Source of the DNA: an uncultured Acetatifactor sp.
Lineage (GTDB): Bacteria; Bacillota; Clostridia; Lachnospirales; Lachnospiraceae
Assembly: GCA_910586215.1 (NCBI GenBank)
Contig: CAJUGH010000003.1
Location: forward strand, 62,001 to 126,000
Direction of reading: 5' to 3'
DNA: 64,000 nt
The position numbers were made by a program, and so were the translations under genes. The first letter of the stretch is position 1. Each line of letters begins with the position of its first letter. Under the pieces are notes generated by a model. It searched no databases, was not told where the DNA came from, and saw only the letters and a list, made by a program, of their open reading frames with translations. This document shows, piece by piece, positions 31,747-39,538 of this stretch.

Positions 31747-31779
31747 GAAAATGGCCTTCAAACCAGAGGTTTGAAGGCC
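31747..31779 (-). terminator. Terminator/attenuator between rpmA and obgE
   Basis: GGCCTTCAAACC and GGTTTGAAGGCC (31753-31764/31768-31779) form a perfect 12-bp stem with a 3-base loop, followed on the minus strand by ATTTTCC. It would separate ribosomal protein expression from obgE. Confidence 0.7.
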
Positions 31780-31792
31780 GCCTGTGTAACGC

Positions 31793-32077
31793 TTATTCCT
31801 CTACAGGGTATACAGAAGCCTGCTTCTTATCCCTGCCCTTTCTCTCGAAACGCAGGATCCCATCAACCAATGCAAACAGGGTATCATCTCCGCCCCTTCC
31901 TACATTCACACCGGGATGAATCTTCGTGCCGCGCTGTCTGTAAAGAATGTTCCCAGCCTTCACAAACTGCCCGTCAGCCCGCTTCGCGCCTAACCTCTTG
32001 GACTCGGAATCCCTGCCATTCTTGGTGGAACCGACTCCCTTCTTATGAGCGAAAAACTGAAGGTTCATATGCAACAT
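31793..32077 (-). CDS. rpmA: 50S ribosomal protein L27 with cleavable N-terminus
   Basis: A 94-residue L27. The mature protein should begin at HKKGVGSTKNGRDS. It is preceded by MLHMNLQFFA, the Firmicutes extension removed after FFA by the protease Prp, which is encoded 3 bases upstream. The ribosome-binding site is GAGGTG at the end of prp. Confidence 0.97.
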   Translation of the reverse strand: MLHMNLQFFAHKKGVGSTKNGRDSESKRLGAKRADGQFVKAGNILYRQRGTKIHPGVNVGRGGDDTLFALVDGILRFERKGRDKKQASVYPVEE

Positions 32078-32080
32078 GGT

Positions 32081-32413
32081 CTACACCTCCTCGAATTTGA
32101 CTTGTAAATACTTACTGCCATATTTCCTGCTAAGGTTTTCCAGAGAAAAAACCATGGAATCCACCAGGAAACTGGAACGATCCTGCAGAATACCCTCGAA
32201 ATCGCATTTGATAAAGCCTGTCTGCTCATTGCTGGACAGACGAAGCTTCTCGCCGGCCAGTTCCTCCAGGGAATTGACCGTACTGATCACCAGTGCGGAA
32301 ATAGCGGCACATAGGATATCCGGTTTCCCCTTCCTGGCGTATTCTGCATGGCCCATACAGGTAAATCCCCTGTAGGAGCCGGCTTGATCCTTACAAACCA
32401 CCACAGTTGTCAT
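32081..32413 (-). CDS. prp: Ribosomal-processing cysteine protease Prp
   Basis: Cleaves the N-terminal extension of L27, needed for ribosome function in Firmicutes. The 110-residue protein has catalytic His22 (MGHAEYA) and Cys35 (DILCAAIS) in the expected places. It lies between rplU and rpmA, the universal position for this gene. Confidence 0.95.
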   Translation of the reverse strand: MTTVVVCKDQAGSYRGFTCMGHAEYARKGKPDILCAAISALVISTVNSLEELAGEKLRLSSNEQTGFIKCDFEGILQDRSSFLVDSMVFSLENLSRKYGSKYLQVKFEEV

Positions 32414-32419
32414 AACGTG

Positions 32420-32725
32420 TTATGCGTTAATTTTGTCGATCTTAACCTGGGTGTATGCCTGCCTGTGACCCTGCTTCTTGTGGTATCCGGTTTTTCTCTT
32501 GTATTTGTATACAATAACCTTCTTACCTTTACCCTGTTCCATTACGGTTCCAGCCACAGTTGCACCTGCCACATCGCTACCTACCTTCAGGGTTGTGTCA
32601 CTTATTGCGATCACCTGGTCAAAAGTAACAGTATTCCCTGCTTCCACATCCAGCTTCTCTACCTTGATGACATCGCCTTCGGAAACTTTATACTGCTTTC
32701 CACCTGTTGCAATAATTGCGTACAT
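32420..32725 (-). CDS. rplU: 50S ribosomal protein L21
   Basis: A 101-residue protein starting MYAIIATGGKQYKVSEGD, with the C-terminal KRKTGYHKKQGHRQAYTQV, typical of L21. It is the first gene of the rplU-prp-rpmA unit and has an L21 leader upstream. Confidence 0.97.
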   Translation of the reverse strand: MYAIIATGGKQYKVSEGDVIKVEKLDVEAGNTVTFDQVIAISDTTLKVGSDVAGATVAGTVMEQGKGKKVIVYKYKRKTGYHKKQGHRQAYTQVKIDKINA

Positions 32726-32836
32726 AATTAAGGCACCTCCTATTCATGGATTATTTACCATCCATTTACTCGCTGACTTTGGTGGTGAGTTCTATCTTCA
32801 TTTCCTTCACACTTATACCTAGTCATGCGGCATACC
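32726..32836 (-). ncRNA. L21 leader (autoregulatory 5' UTR of rplU)
   Basis: The 111-base leader between the promoter and rplU has the blocks usual in Firmicutes L21 leaders on the minus strand: GACTAGGTATAAGTGTG, then GCGAGTAAATGGATGG, then the TAGGAGGTGCC ribosome-binding site. ATGGAT/ATCCAT can form a stem. Recognition is from the conserved layout, not from a covariance search. Confidence 0.7.
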
Positions 32837-32841
32837 ATAGG

Positions 32842-32871
32842 ATAGTAACATGAGGTGCCTTTGCTTGTCAA
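32842..32871 (-). promoter_or_regulatory. rplU promoter
   Basis: On the minus strand TTGACA (32871-32866), an 18-base spacer and TACTAT (32847-32842). The spacer contains AGGCACCT, which is inverted at the ribosome-binding site (32731-32738), but if this promoter is used that copy is not transcribed. Confidence 0.6.
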
Positions 32872-32876
32872 TAGGT

Positions 32877-33503
32877 TTAGCTGTTTTTCTTCTCAAAATC
32901 TTCTACATACTGGATGATCAGCTTCACAGTTCCCTCTACTCCCAGAACACTGCTGTTGATACACAGACCATAACTGTCTGCACGTCCCCATTTTTTGGAG
33001 GAATAATAATTGTAATAACTCTGGCGTTGCCTATCCTTCTTGATGATCATGTCCTTGGCCTTGGATTCCGTCAAGTTATATTTCTCCATGATCCGTTTTG
33101 TCTTCGTCTCTTCGTCCGCAAAGATGAAGAGATTCACCACGTTCTTGTAATCCGTCAGCGCATAATCGGCACACCGCCCCACGATCACGCAGGGGCCTTC
33201 CTCTGCAATCTTCTTGATGGTGTCAAACTGAGCCAGGAACACCTTGTGGCTGATGGGCATATCCACAAAGGAGGACGCATTATAGCCAAAGGAATAGGTA
33301 TCCATCACCAGATTGTACAGGAAGGAATTGGTAGGTCTCTCATCATGGTTCTGTATCATCTCTTCGCAGAACCCGCTTTCCTTGGCGGCCCTGGTCAGAA
33401 GCTCCTTGTCATAGCATTTGATTCCAAAGTACTCTGCTACTTTCTCACCGATCTCACGGCCTGCAGAACCAAACTGCCGTCCTATTGTTATAATAGTATT
33501 CAT
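32877..33503 (-). CDS. Cytidylate kinase-like family protein
   Basis: A 208-residue P-loop kinase-like protein. TIGRQFGSAGREIGEKVA (residues about 5-22) is the modified phosphate-binding loop of the cytidylate kinase-like family found in clostridia in addition to the true Cmk. GPCVIVGRCADYAL and KDRQRQSYYNYYSS follow. The substrate is unknown. ATG 33503 has AAAGGGG 7 bases upstream. A frame from 33548 extends it without similarity. It has its own promoter. Confidence 0.88.
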   Translation of the reverse strand: MNTIITIGRQFGSAGREIGEKVAEYFGIKCYDKELLTRAAKESGFCEEMIQNHDERPTNSFLYNLVMDTYSFGYNASSFVDMPISHKVFLAQFDTIKKIAEEGPCVIVGRCADYALTDYKNVVNLFIFADEETKTKRIMEKYNLTESKAKDMIIKKDRQRQSYYNYYSSKKWGRADSYGLCINSSVLGVEGTVKLIIQYVEDFEKKNS

Positions 33504-33529
33504 ACCCATACCCCTTTTCTGTCTAGAGT

Positions 33530-33574
33530 ATAAAAGCAAAAACACCAAATAGTCAGAAGAATTTTTGCTTTTAT
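33530..33574 (-). repeat. 13-bp inverted repeat in the leader of the kinase-like gene
   Basis: ATAAAAGCAAAAA (33530-33542) and TTTTTGCTTTTAT (33562-33574) are exact inverted copies, 19 bases apart. They begin at the expected transcription start and can fold in the mRNA leader. Confidence 0.6.
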
Positions 33575-33582
33575 CTGATTAT

Positions 33583-33611
33583 ATTATACATCAATTTGAA
33601 GTATTAGACAA
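33583..33611 (-). promoter_or_regulatory. Promoter of the cytidylate kinase-like gene
   Basis: On the minus strand TTGTCT (33611-33606), 17-base spacer and exact TATAAT (33588-33583). It lies inside the 3' end of rluD. Confidence 0.6.
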
Positions 33612-34517
33612 CAATATTTCTGTCAGATGCGTAAAATATTCCGGCAGGGGGGCATCCACTTCCACATATTTCCCTGTGGAAGGATGAAGGAACCCCAGGG
33701 TCTTGGCATGAAGGGTCTGTCCTTCTAGCTGGAAAGGGGATCTCCGGCTCCCATATACCGTATCTCCCAGCAGTGGGTGACCGATACTGGTCATGTGTAC
33801 CCGGATCTGGTGGGTACGGCCTGTCTCCAGCACACATTGGACCAGGGTGTATTGGCGGTAGCGTGCCAGCACCTGGAAATGCGTCACCGCAGACTTACCG
33901 TTCTTCACATCTACAGCCATCTTCTTCCGGTCTGACGGATGCCGGCCAATAGGCCGGTCAATGCAGCCGGTATCCTCCTTCAGTACACCATGGCAGATAG
34001 CCAGGTAGCGTCTGGTGATGGTATGTTCCTTCAGCTGCCTGGCTATGGACTGGTGGGCCTGGTCATTCTTGCAGGCGATCACGGATCCTGTGGTATCCTT
34101 GTCAATCCGATGTACGATGCCGGGACGCATCACCCCGTTGATACCGGAGAGTTCCTGTCCGCAGTGATAAAGCAAGGCATTTACCAGGGTCCCGGTGTAA
34201 TGCCCTGCCGCCGGGTGGACCACCATGCCCTTGGGCTTGTTCACCACAATCACGTCCCTGTCCTCATAGAGGATGTCCAGGGGGATATCTTCCGGCAGGA
34301 TGTCCGGTGCCACCGCTTCCGGCAGGAAAAAGGATACCTGGTCATCTGTCTTCACCAGATAACTGCCCTTCACAGGCCTGCCATTGACCTTCACGGCGCC
34401 TTCCTTGATCATCTTCTGGATAAAGGAGCGCGACAAAGAATCGATAAGCCCGGACAGGAACTTATCGATTCGTTCTTCTTCCATTTCTTCTGTTATTTCA
34501 TAGTAATATTCGCCCAT
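33591..34517 (-). CDS. rluD: RluA-family 23S rRNA pseudouridine synthase
   Basis: A 308-residue protein with an S4 RNA-binding domain (residues about 15-75) and the pseudouridine synthase core, with catalytic Asp139 in HRIDKDTTG and GRTHQIRVHM further on. The S4 domain and context after lspA fit the RluD-like clostridial enzymes that modify helix 69 of 23S rRNA, though the exact target is inferred. ATG 34517 has AGGAAAG upstream. Confidence 0.92.
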   Translation of the reverse strand: MGEYYYEITEEMEEERIDKFLSGLIDSLSRSFIQKMIKEGAVKVNGRPVKGSYLVKTDDQVSFFLPEAVAPDILPEDIPLDILYEDRDVIVVNKPKGMVVHPAAGHYTGTLVNALLYHCGQELSGINGVMRPGIVHRIDKDTTGSVIACKNDQAHQSIARQLKEHTITRRYLAICHGVLKEDTGCIDRPIGRHPSDRKKMAVDVKNGKSAVTHFQVLARYRQYTLVQCVLETGRTHQIRVHMTSIGHPLLGDTVYGSRRSPFQLEGQTLHAKTLGFLHPSTGKYVEVDAPLPEYFTHLTEILLSNTSN

Positions 34518-34583
34518 ATTTGTATCGCTTTCCTGCCTATATCCGACTGTCATGAAGCAAATCTATTCCTGTACAGGAAGAAT

Positions 34584-34623
34584 TTTTGTGTGCATTATTG
34601 CTGTGAACGGAGTGAACAGTAGC
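34584..34623 (+). repeat. Copy of dispersed repeat family 1 (3' core)
   Basis: TTTTGTGTGCATTATTGCTG then TGAACGGAGTGAACAGTAGC is nearly the same as the 3' core at 10932-10972. It lies between lspA and rluD. Confidence 0.7.
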
Positions 34624-34626
34624 GAA

Positions 34627-35175
34627 TTATTTGGCCTCCTTCCTGTTCCCGGCGCCTGCTTTCCTGTGAAATGAAAAAAACGCCAGATCCTCGTCCCGGT
34701 AGACAAATAAGAAACACACAAACAGCACAATGGTGGCTACCACAATGTAACAGTCTGCCACATTAAATATGGGATAATCTATCAGCACAAAATAGAAAAA
34801 ATCCACCACGTAATCGAACCGGAATCTGTCAATCATGTTGCCCAGGCCTCCGGCTACAATAGCGGACAGGCATATGTGCAGGGGTATGAACCTTTTGCCC
34901 GTTGGAAGGCAAAAAAGCAGGTACAAAAGGAGTGCCATAAACAGCAGGCCCACCACCAGCAGGAAAACCTTCCTGCCCTGCAGGAGGCCAAAGGCAGACC
35001 CTCTGTTCTCCAGGTACCGGAATTCAAACACACCCTCTATGAGCACAAAAGGTGCCTTGTCCTTCAAATGTAGAATGGCGAGATGTTTGGTAAACTGATC
35101 CACAAACAGCAGGACCAAAAAGACACACAGGTCTGCCGCCAGCAACATCCCTTTTCGATTGATCTTCTTATGCAT
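34627..35175 (-). CDS. lspA: Lipoprotein signal peptidase
   Basis: Removes the signal peptide from prolipoproteins in the cytoplasmic membrane. The 182-residue protein has four membrane segments and both catalytic Asp motifs, GGLGNMIDR and FNVADCYI. The start is ATG 35175, inside the aroB stop region (8-base overlap), with GAGG 6 bases upstream. Confidence 0.95.
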   Translation of the reverse strand: MHKKINRKGMLLAADLCVFLVLLFVDQFTKHLAILHLKDKAPFVLIEGVFEFRYLENRGSAFGLLQGRKVFLLVVGLLFMALLLYLLFCLPTGKRFIPLHICLSAIVAGGLGNMIDRFRFDYVVDFFYFVLIDYPIFNVADCYIVVATIVLFVCFLFVYRDEDLAFFSFHRKAGAGNRKEAK

Positions 35176-36277
35176 GGGCATCCTCATCGCTAAAATATAT
35201 TTCCTGGATGGCTGCCAGGATCTCCTGGTCCGTAACCGTGTTGTCAATCACGGCCTTGCCGATCTTCTTCAGCAGGACAAAGCGGATGTTCCCGGATTCC
35301 CTCTTTTTGTCTGACCGGGTCAGCCTGAGAATCTCCTGTGGGTCAATCCCGTCTATGCTGATGGGCAGGGAAAAAGGCACGAACATATCCCGGACTTCAT
35401 AATATTCCTCCATGGAGAGCAGGCCCCGTTTCCAGGAGAGGAACGCTGCTGCCACAGCCCCCAGGGCCACACATTCTCCGTGGTATAGCTCAAAATTCCT
35501 GGCCTTCTCTATGGCATGGCCAATGGTGTGGCCGAAATTCAAAAGTGCCCGGTCCCCCTGCTCGGTAGGATCCTTCTCCACCACCAGCTTCTTCACGGTA
35601 CAGCTTCGTACCAGCATCTCCTGCAGCACGGTCATGTCCCTTTCGCAGATCTCATACATGTTCTCAATCAGCCACTCATACAGCAGGGTATCCTTGATCA
35701 GCCCATGCTTCATCACTTCGGCAAATCCGGAATAGAACTGGCGGTCTTCCAGGGACTTTAGCACCTCCAGGTTCATATATACCAGCCGGGGCATCTTGAA
35801 GGCCCCTACCATATTCTTGTAGCCGTCAAAATCCACTCCTGTTTTACCGCCGATGCTGCTGTCTGCCTGGGCCAGCAATGTGGTAGGCACCTGCACAAAA
35901 TCAATTCCCCGCAGATATGTGGCAGCCACGTAGCCAGCCACATCCCCCACTACACCGCCTCCCAGGGCCAGCAGCAGGTCTTTCCGGTCAAATTCCTCTG
36001 CAATCAGGAACCGGTAGATCTCCTGTACGGTGTCCAGGGTCTTGTGGGCCTCTCCCTCCGGGAAAGCATATTTTACGGCTTTTTTGCATCGGCCTGTAAG
36101 CAGTTCCAGAACTTCCCCGCCATACAGCCCGTCCACCCTGGAATCTGTGAGGATGCAGATCCTGCGCCCGCCACAGCCCAGGGTATCAAGTTCCTGCCAT
36201 AATGTCTGGAAAGAACTGGTAAACACAATGTCGTAGCAGGGCTTCCTATTGTATAGTACTTGCAGTCTCTCTGTCAT
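35168..36277 (-). CDS. aroB: 3-dehydroquinate synthase
   Basis: Second enzyme of the shikimate pathway, converting DAHP to 3-dehydroquinate with NAD and zinc. In the 369-residue protein LALGGGVVGDVAGYVAATYLRG (NAD-binding), PTTLLAQADSSIGGKTGVD, LNFGHTIGHAIE and YHGECVALG (zinc ligands) are all present. No other aro gene is in the window. ATG 36277 has AAAGG 10 bases upstream. It overlaps lspA. Confidence 0.96.
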   Translation of the reverse strand: MTERLQVLYNRKPCYDIVFTSSFQTLWQELDTLGCGGRRICILTDSRVDGLYGGEVLELLTGRCKKAVKYAFPEGEAHKTLDTVQEIYRFLIAEEFDRKDLLLALGGGVVGDVAGYVAATYLRGIDFVQVPTTLLAQADSSIGGKTGVDFDGYKNMVGAFKMPRLVYMNLEVLKSLEDRQFYSGFAEVMKHGLIKDTLLYEWLIENMYEICERDMTVLQEMLVRSCTVKKLVVEKDPTEQGDRALLNFGHTIGHAIEKARNFELYHGECVALGAVAAAFLSWKRGLLSMEEYYEVRDMFVPFSLPISIDGIDPQEILRLTRSDKKRESGNIRFVLLKKIGKAVIDNTVTDQEILAAIQEIYFSDEDAHA

Positions 36278-36336
36278 GATTTTTGTACCTTTCCCAGGAA
36301 TCACCCTATGGGGATTCCTTTTCCCCTGGGGAATTC

Positions 36337-36395
36337 GTTACTGTTTCACTCCATTCACAGCAATTATGCACACAAAACGTAAAATGCGGGCGTTT
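36337..36395 (-). repeat. Copy of dispersed repeat family 1 (inverted)
   Basis: On the minus strand CAAAACG...CGTTTTG forms a short stem, followed by TGTGCATAATTGCTGTGAAT and GGAGTGAAACAGTAAC, the same layout as 10910-10972. It lies between sepF and aroB. Confidence 0.65.
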
Positions 36396-36410
36396 TGGTG
36401 CAAGGCAGTA

Positions 36411-36935
36411 TTACGGGTTATTGATGGGCATATCGAAGGAACCCCCAAAGATATCCTGGAAGTCACCTGAGATATCCACACTGGCAGGGGTAATGATGAA
36501 GATATAATGGGAAATTTTCTGCAGGTTGCCGGCTATGGCAAAGCAGGATCCGCTGGTAAAATCGATAATGCGCTGGGCAATGTCCACATCCAGTCCTTCC
36601 AGGTTCAGCACCACAGTGCGGTTGGCCAGCAGGGTCTCTGTGATCTCCCTGGCATCTTCCACGGAAGTGGGTTTGATGACACATACTTCCATGCCATTGC
36701 CCGCTACACTTCTCCTGGAGGAAGGCTTGTTAATGGGCGTTATCTTACTGGCAGAGGGAACCTTTTTTACCGGACGGTCCTCATATTCCTGTTCGGTCTC
36801 CTTCTGGCGGGGAGCAGCCTTCCGAAGGGGAGGCGCATCCATCTCCTCCTCATCATCCAGGTAATCCTCGTCATAGTATTCGTCATCCCCGTCATTCAGT
36901 CTCATATAATTCAAAAATTTGTCCATAACACTCAT
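36411..36935 (-). CDS. sepF: Cell division protein SepF
   Basis: Anchors FtsZ to the membrane and organises the division ring. In the 174-residue protein, MSVMDKFLNYMRL is the amphipathic membrane-binding helix, residues about 17-80 are acidic and low-complexity, and the C-terminal SepF domain has NRTVVLNLEGLDVDIAQRII and DFTSGSCFAIAGNLQKI. ATG 36935 has GAGGGT 6 bases upstream. The longer frame overlaps YggS. Confidence 0.94.
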   Translation of the reverse strand: MSVMDKFLNYMRLNDGDDEYYDEDYLDDEEEMDAPPLRKAAPRQKETEQEYEDRPVKKVPSASKITPINKPSSRRSVAGNGMEVCVIKPTSVEDAREITETLLANRTVVLNLEGLDVDIAQRIIDFTSGSCFAIAGNLQKISHYIFIITPASVDISGDFQDIFGGSFDMPINNP

Positions 36936-37017
36936 TCTTACACCCTCTCGCATGCCTGCGGCATGCATACCTGTCAATATTTGAATGGAACATGCAGGTC
37001 GCCCTGTCATGCCTTTC

Positions 37018-37722
37018 TCAATGCGCCTGCCCTGTTGTATAATTCCTTTGGCCAAAGATACCGGTACCTACCCTGACACAGGTGGCACCTTCTTCTATGG
37101 CCGTGGGGTAATCTCCTGTCATTCCCATTGACAAAACATTCATATTCACATTATCAATGTTTTTGTGCGCAATGTCAACAGACAATTGTCTCAGGAACCG
37201 AAAATAGTTACGGTTTTCCTCTTCTGTCTCCGTATAAGGGGCCACTGTCATGAGTCCCTGGACATGGATATGGGGCAGGATGGCAATCTGCTGTACCAGC
37301 GAAAGGGTCTCTTCCAGGCTTGTCCCAAATTTGCTCTCTTCTCCTGCCACATTCACCTGCACCAGGATATCTGTCTCCACATGCTGCTTTCCGGACTCTT
37401 TGCTGATCTCCTGGGCCAGATGCAGGGAATCCACACTGTGGATCAGGGCAACACGTCCTACGATATATTTTACCTTGTTCCGTTGCAGGTGGCCGATCAT
37501 GTGCCAGCGGACATCTTCCGGCATGCGTGGAATCTTGTCCACAAGTTCCTGCACCTTGTTCTCCCCGAAGTCGCGGATGCCTGCCTGGTATGCCTCCTGT
37601 AAGTCCTCCTGTGGCCGTGTCTTGCTGACTGCTATGAGCATGACCTCCTGCGGATCCCGTGCGCACCTGGCACAGGCGGCTTTCATTTTTTCCTGTACAG
37701 TTTTCAGATTCTCCTGTATCAT
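37018..37722 (-). CDS. YggS/PROSC-type PLP homeostasis protein
   Basis: A 234-residue pyridoxal-phosphate-binding protein with PLP Lys34 (IAVSKTRP) and the barrel motifs DFGENKVQEL, WHMIGHLQRNK and LSMGMTGDYPTAIEEG. It helps keep PLP and amino acid levels balanced. In Firmicutes it sits just before sepF, as here. ATG 37722 has GAGAGG 7 bases upstream. Confidence 0.94.
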   Translation of the reverse strand: MIQENLKTVQEKMKAACARCARDPQEVMLIAVSKTRPQEDLQEAYQAGIRDFGENKVQELVDKIPRMPEDVRWHMIGHLQRNKVKYIVGRVALIHSVDSLHLAQEISKESGKQHVETDILVQVNVAGEESKFGTSLEETLSLVQQIAILPHIHVQGLMTVAPYTETEEENRNYFRFLRQLSVDIAHKNIDNVNMNVLSMGMTGDYPTAIEEGATCVRVGTGIFGQRNYTTGQAH

Positions 37723-37901
37723 ATTTATACCTCTCTGCGCGTAATTCTTCCAGGTGAAATTCAGAATCTGAACTTGCGTACGAAAAATAGGCTCTGCCAC
37801 TCTTACAAGCTTTGATTTTCTTTTCACCTCTCACACTTCCGGACATGCCATCAGCTGGTGGCACAAACAATCCGTCAAACCAAAGAACAAAAACCGCGTT
37901 T

Positions 37902-37999
37902 GGAAGAATGCCTGCCCAAAGCGAACAAGTTCGCTTGGCATTCTTCCCGGAATGACTTAGATTTTCTTGGGCCAAGTATTTTCTGGCCTTAGAAAATCT
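37902..37999. repeat. Double hairpin between the HlyD-like and YggS genes
   Basis: GGAAGAATGCC/GGCATTCTTCC (37902-37912/37937-37947) encloses AAGCGAAC/GTTCGCTT. AGATTTTCT/AGAAAATCT (37959-37967/37991-37999) encloses GGCC/GGCC. There is no T-run. It fills the 291-base gap downstream of the HlyD-like gene, where no coding sequence is seen. Confidence 0.6.
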
Positions 38000-38013
38000 T
38001 CATTCCGTTCACA

Positions 38014-39417
38014 CTATTCCCTCTGGTTGATAAACTGGTCATCCTTTACAGTGTCTGCGTTCAGCACAATATAGTCATACACATTCAGACCATACTTGGT
38101 ATTGGACTTCACGATGGCATATTCCTCATTCTGGTACAGGATATTGATCTGTTTGAAGTCGGCATACCCTTTGTTCATATTGTATACGCCAGTCAGTGTG
38201 GCACGTTTGCTCACTGTAAAAGTCTCCTGGCTGTCTAACTTATATAATATGCTCCCTACATCCAGAATAGAACTATCCAGGTAGTATTCCTTGGCTTCGC
38301 TGTCAAAATTGTAGATATCGACCTCTAACATCTCACTGGAAATGGTTCCGTCCTCCAGGAAACATTGTCTCATGATGCTACCTTTCCCGTTATTTCCCTC
38401 AGCCACAATGTAATCCTCCGGGATCAGGAAGAATTCTTTCTGTACAATGGAGGAGATGGGAATCTTCAGGCCGCGTTCATCCTCCACGATCAGTTCCACA
38501 TCCAGGAAACGGTCTGAGAGGAACGTCACCATGGAATTGTTGAAGGATAGCTGCAGATAGGTCTCCCCGTCAGCCCCCGTGAGCAGTTTTACATAGGCCC
38601 AGGACTCATACTGGTTCTTCAGGAACCTTACCTTCACCGTACCCTTTTCCTGCAGGGTAGCACCCCTGCTGGCTTCTATGGGGATCACCAGGGACCAGTC
38701 CTCCTGGGTACACATTTTGTATACGGCATCCCCCGCCGCAGCCAGGGTATTTCCCAGCATCTGCTTCTTCTCATAGTTCTTCTCCTCAAACATTTCTCTT
38801 GTCACTTCCTGGGCAGCCAGCCCTTCATAGCCGTCAGTCCAGTAGGTCACAAGTCCTGAATCCGGGGCATAAGCATAATTGACAATGCTTCCCCCCAGTT
38901 CCCCGCCCAGTCCCCCGATGCTCTCCAGCATGTTCCGGTTGGCAAGTTTAAGGACTGTGTTCTTAAGGGAAAATTTGAAATCATATGTCCTGGAGAAATT
39001 GGTACCATCGAAACCATGCATAAAGCCAACAATCTCACTGCGGAATTCTGCCAGTTCCCGGTTGGTCAAGGTATTCTCCCCCAGATTTGCGCTCTCCAGG
39101 CTCTCACTTAGGCGGCCTGTTTCGTCTACCACATACACCAGGTCATTCTTGGCTACACGTTCCCCTTCCCTGGCATAATAGTTCACATACCCGGCGACAG
39201 TGGTATATTCCACCGTTTCCTGCCGCAGGATGATCCCCCGGTAAATATTTTCCGTGGCCAGGGAACCTTCCTGTACTTCATAGCGCACAATGTGACTGGT
39301 CTGAAAATACATGATGACACAGACCACCACATAGAAGAACACTACGCCGAAGATAATCATGCCGATATTCAGGTTTAATGGTTTCCTATACTTCCGGATC
39401 TTCCCCTTATTTGCCAA
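38014..39417 (-). CDS. HlyD-like membrane-anchored protein
   Basis: A 467-residue protein. A short basic N-terminus is followed by one membrane segment (NIGMIIFGVVFFYVVVCVIMYF, residues about 18-39) and a large external part with barrel-sandwich features (GIILRQETVEYTTVAGYVNY) and a C-terminal beta-rich segment. It resembles HlyD-type adaptor proteins often found beside sepF in Lachnospiraceae, but no exporter gene is adjacent. The start is TTG 39417, with GGAGGAG 7 bases upstream. The ATG at 39450 precedes that site. Confidence 0.72.
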   Translation of the reverse strand: MANKGKIRKYRKPLNLNIGMIIFGVVFFYVVVCVIMYFQTSHIVRYEVQEGSLATENIYRGIILRQETVEYTTVAGYVNYYAREGERVAKNDLVYVVDETGRLSESLESANLGENTLTNRELAEFRSEIVGFMHGFDGTNFSRTYDFKFSLKNTVLKLANRNMLESIGGLGGELGGSIVNYAYAPDSGLVTYWTDGYEGLAAQEVTREMFEEKNYEKKQMLGNTLAAAGDAVYKMCTQEDWSLVIPIEASRGATLQEKGTVKVRFLKNQYESWAYVKLLTGADGETYLQLSFNNSMVTFLSDRFLDVELIVEDERGLKIPISSIVQKEFFLIPEDYIVAEGNNGKGSIMRQCFLEDGTISSEMLEVDIYNFDSEAKEYYLDSSILDVGSILYKLDSQETFTVSKRATLTGVYNMNKGYADFKQINILYQNEEYAIVKSNTKYGLNVYDYIVLNADTVKDDQFINQRE

Positions 39418-39432
39418 CGGAACACTCCTCCA

Positions 39433-39465
39433 TACAAAAGCCCCGGTCATACCGAGGCTTTTGTA
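39433..39465. terminator. Bidirectional-looking terminator after the P-loop gene
   Basis: TACAAAAGCCCCGG (39433-39446) and CCGAGGCTTTTGTA (39452-39465) form a 14-bp stem with one G-U pair. A-runs and T-runs on the two arms suit termination on the minus strand. It overlaps the region just upstream of the HlyD-like start. Confidence 0.65.
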
Positions 39466-39538
39466 AATCCAAGAATCCTTTTTGTTACTGTGAATCGTAA
39501 CGCATTATGTACAGGTGCCTTATGCCTTCCCGGCATTC

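Noticed and set aside
32731..32860. Long-range AGGCACCT/AGGTGCCT pairing as part of the L21 leader
   Set aside because: The upstream copy lies between the -35 and -10 boxes of the best promoter and so would not be in the transcript.
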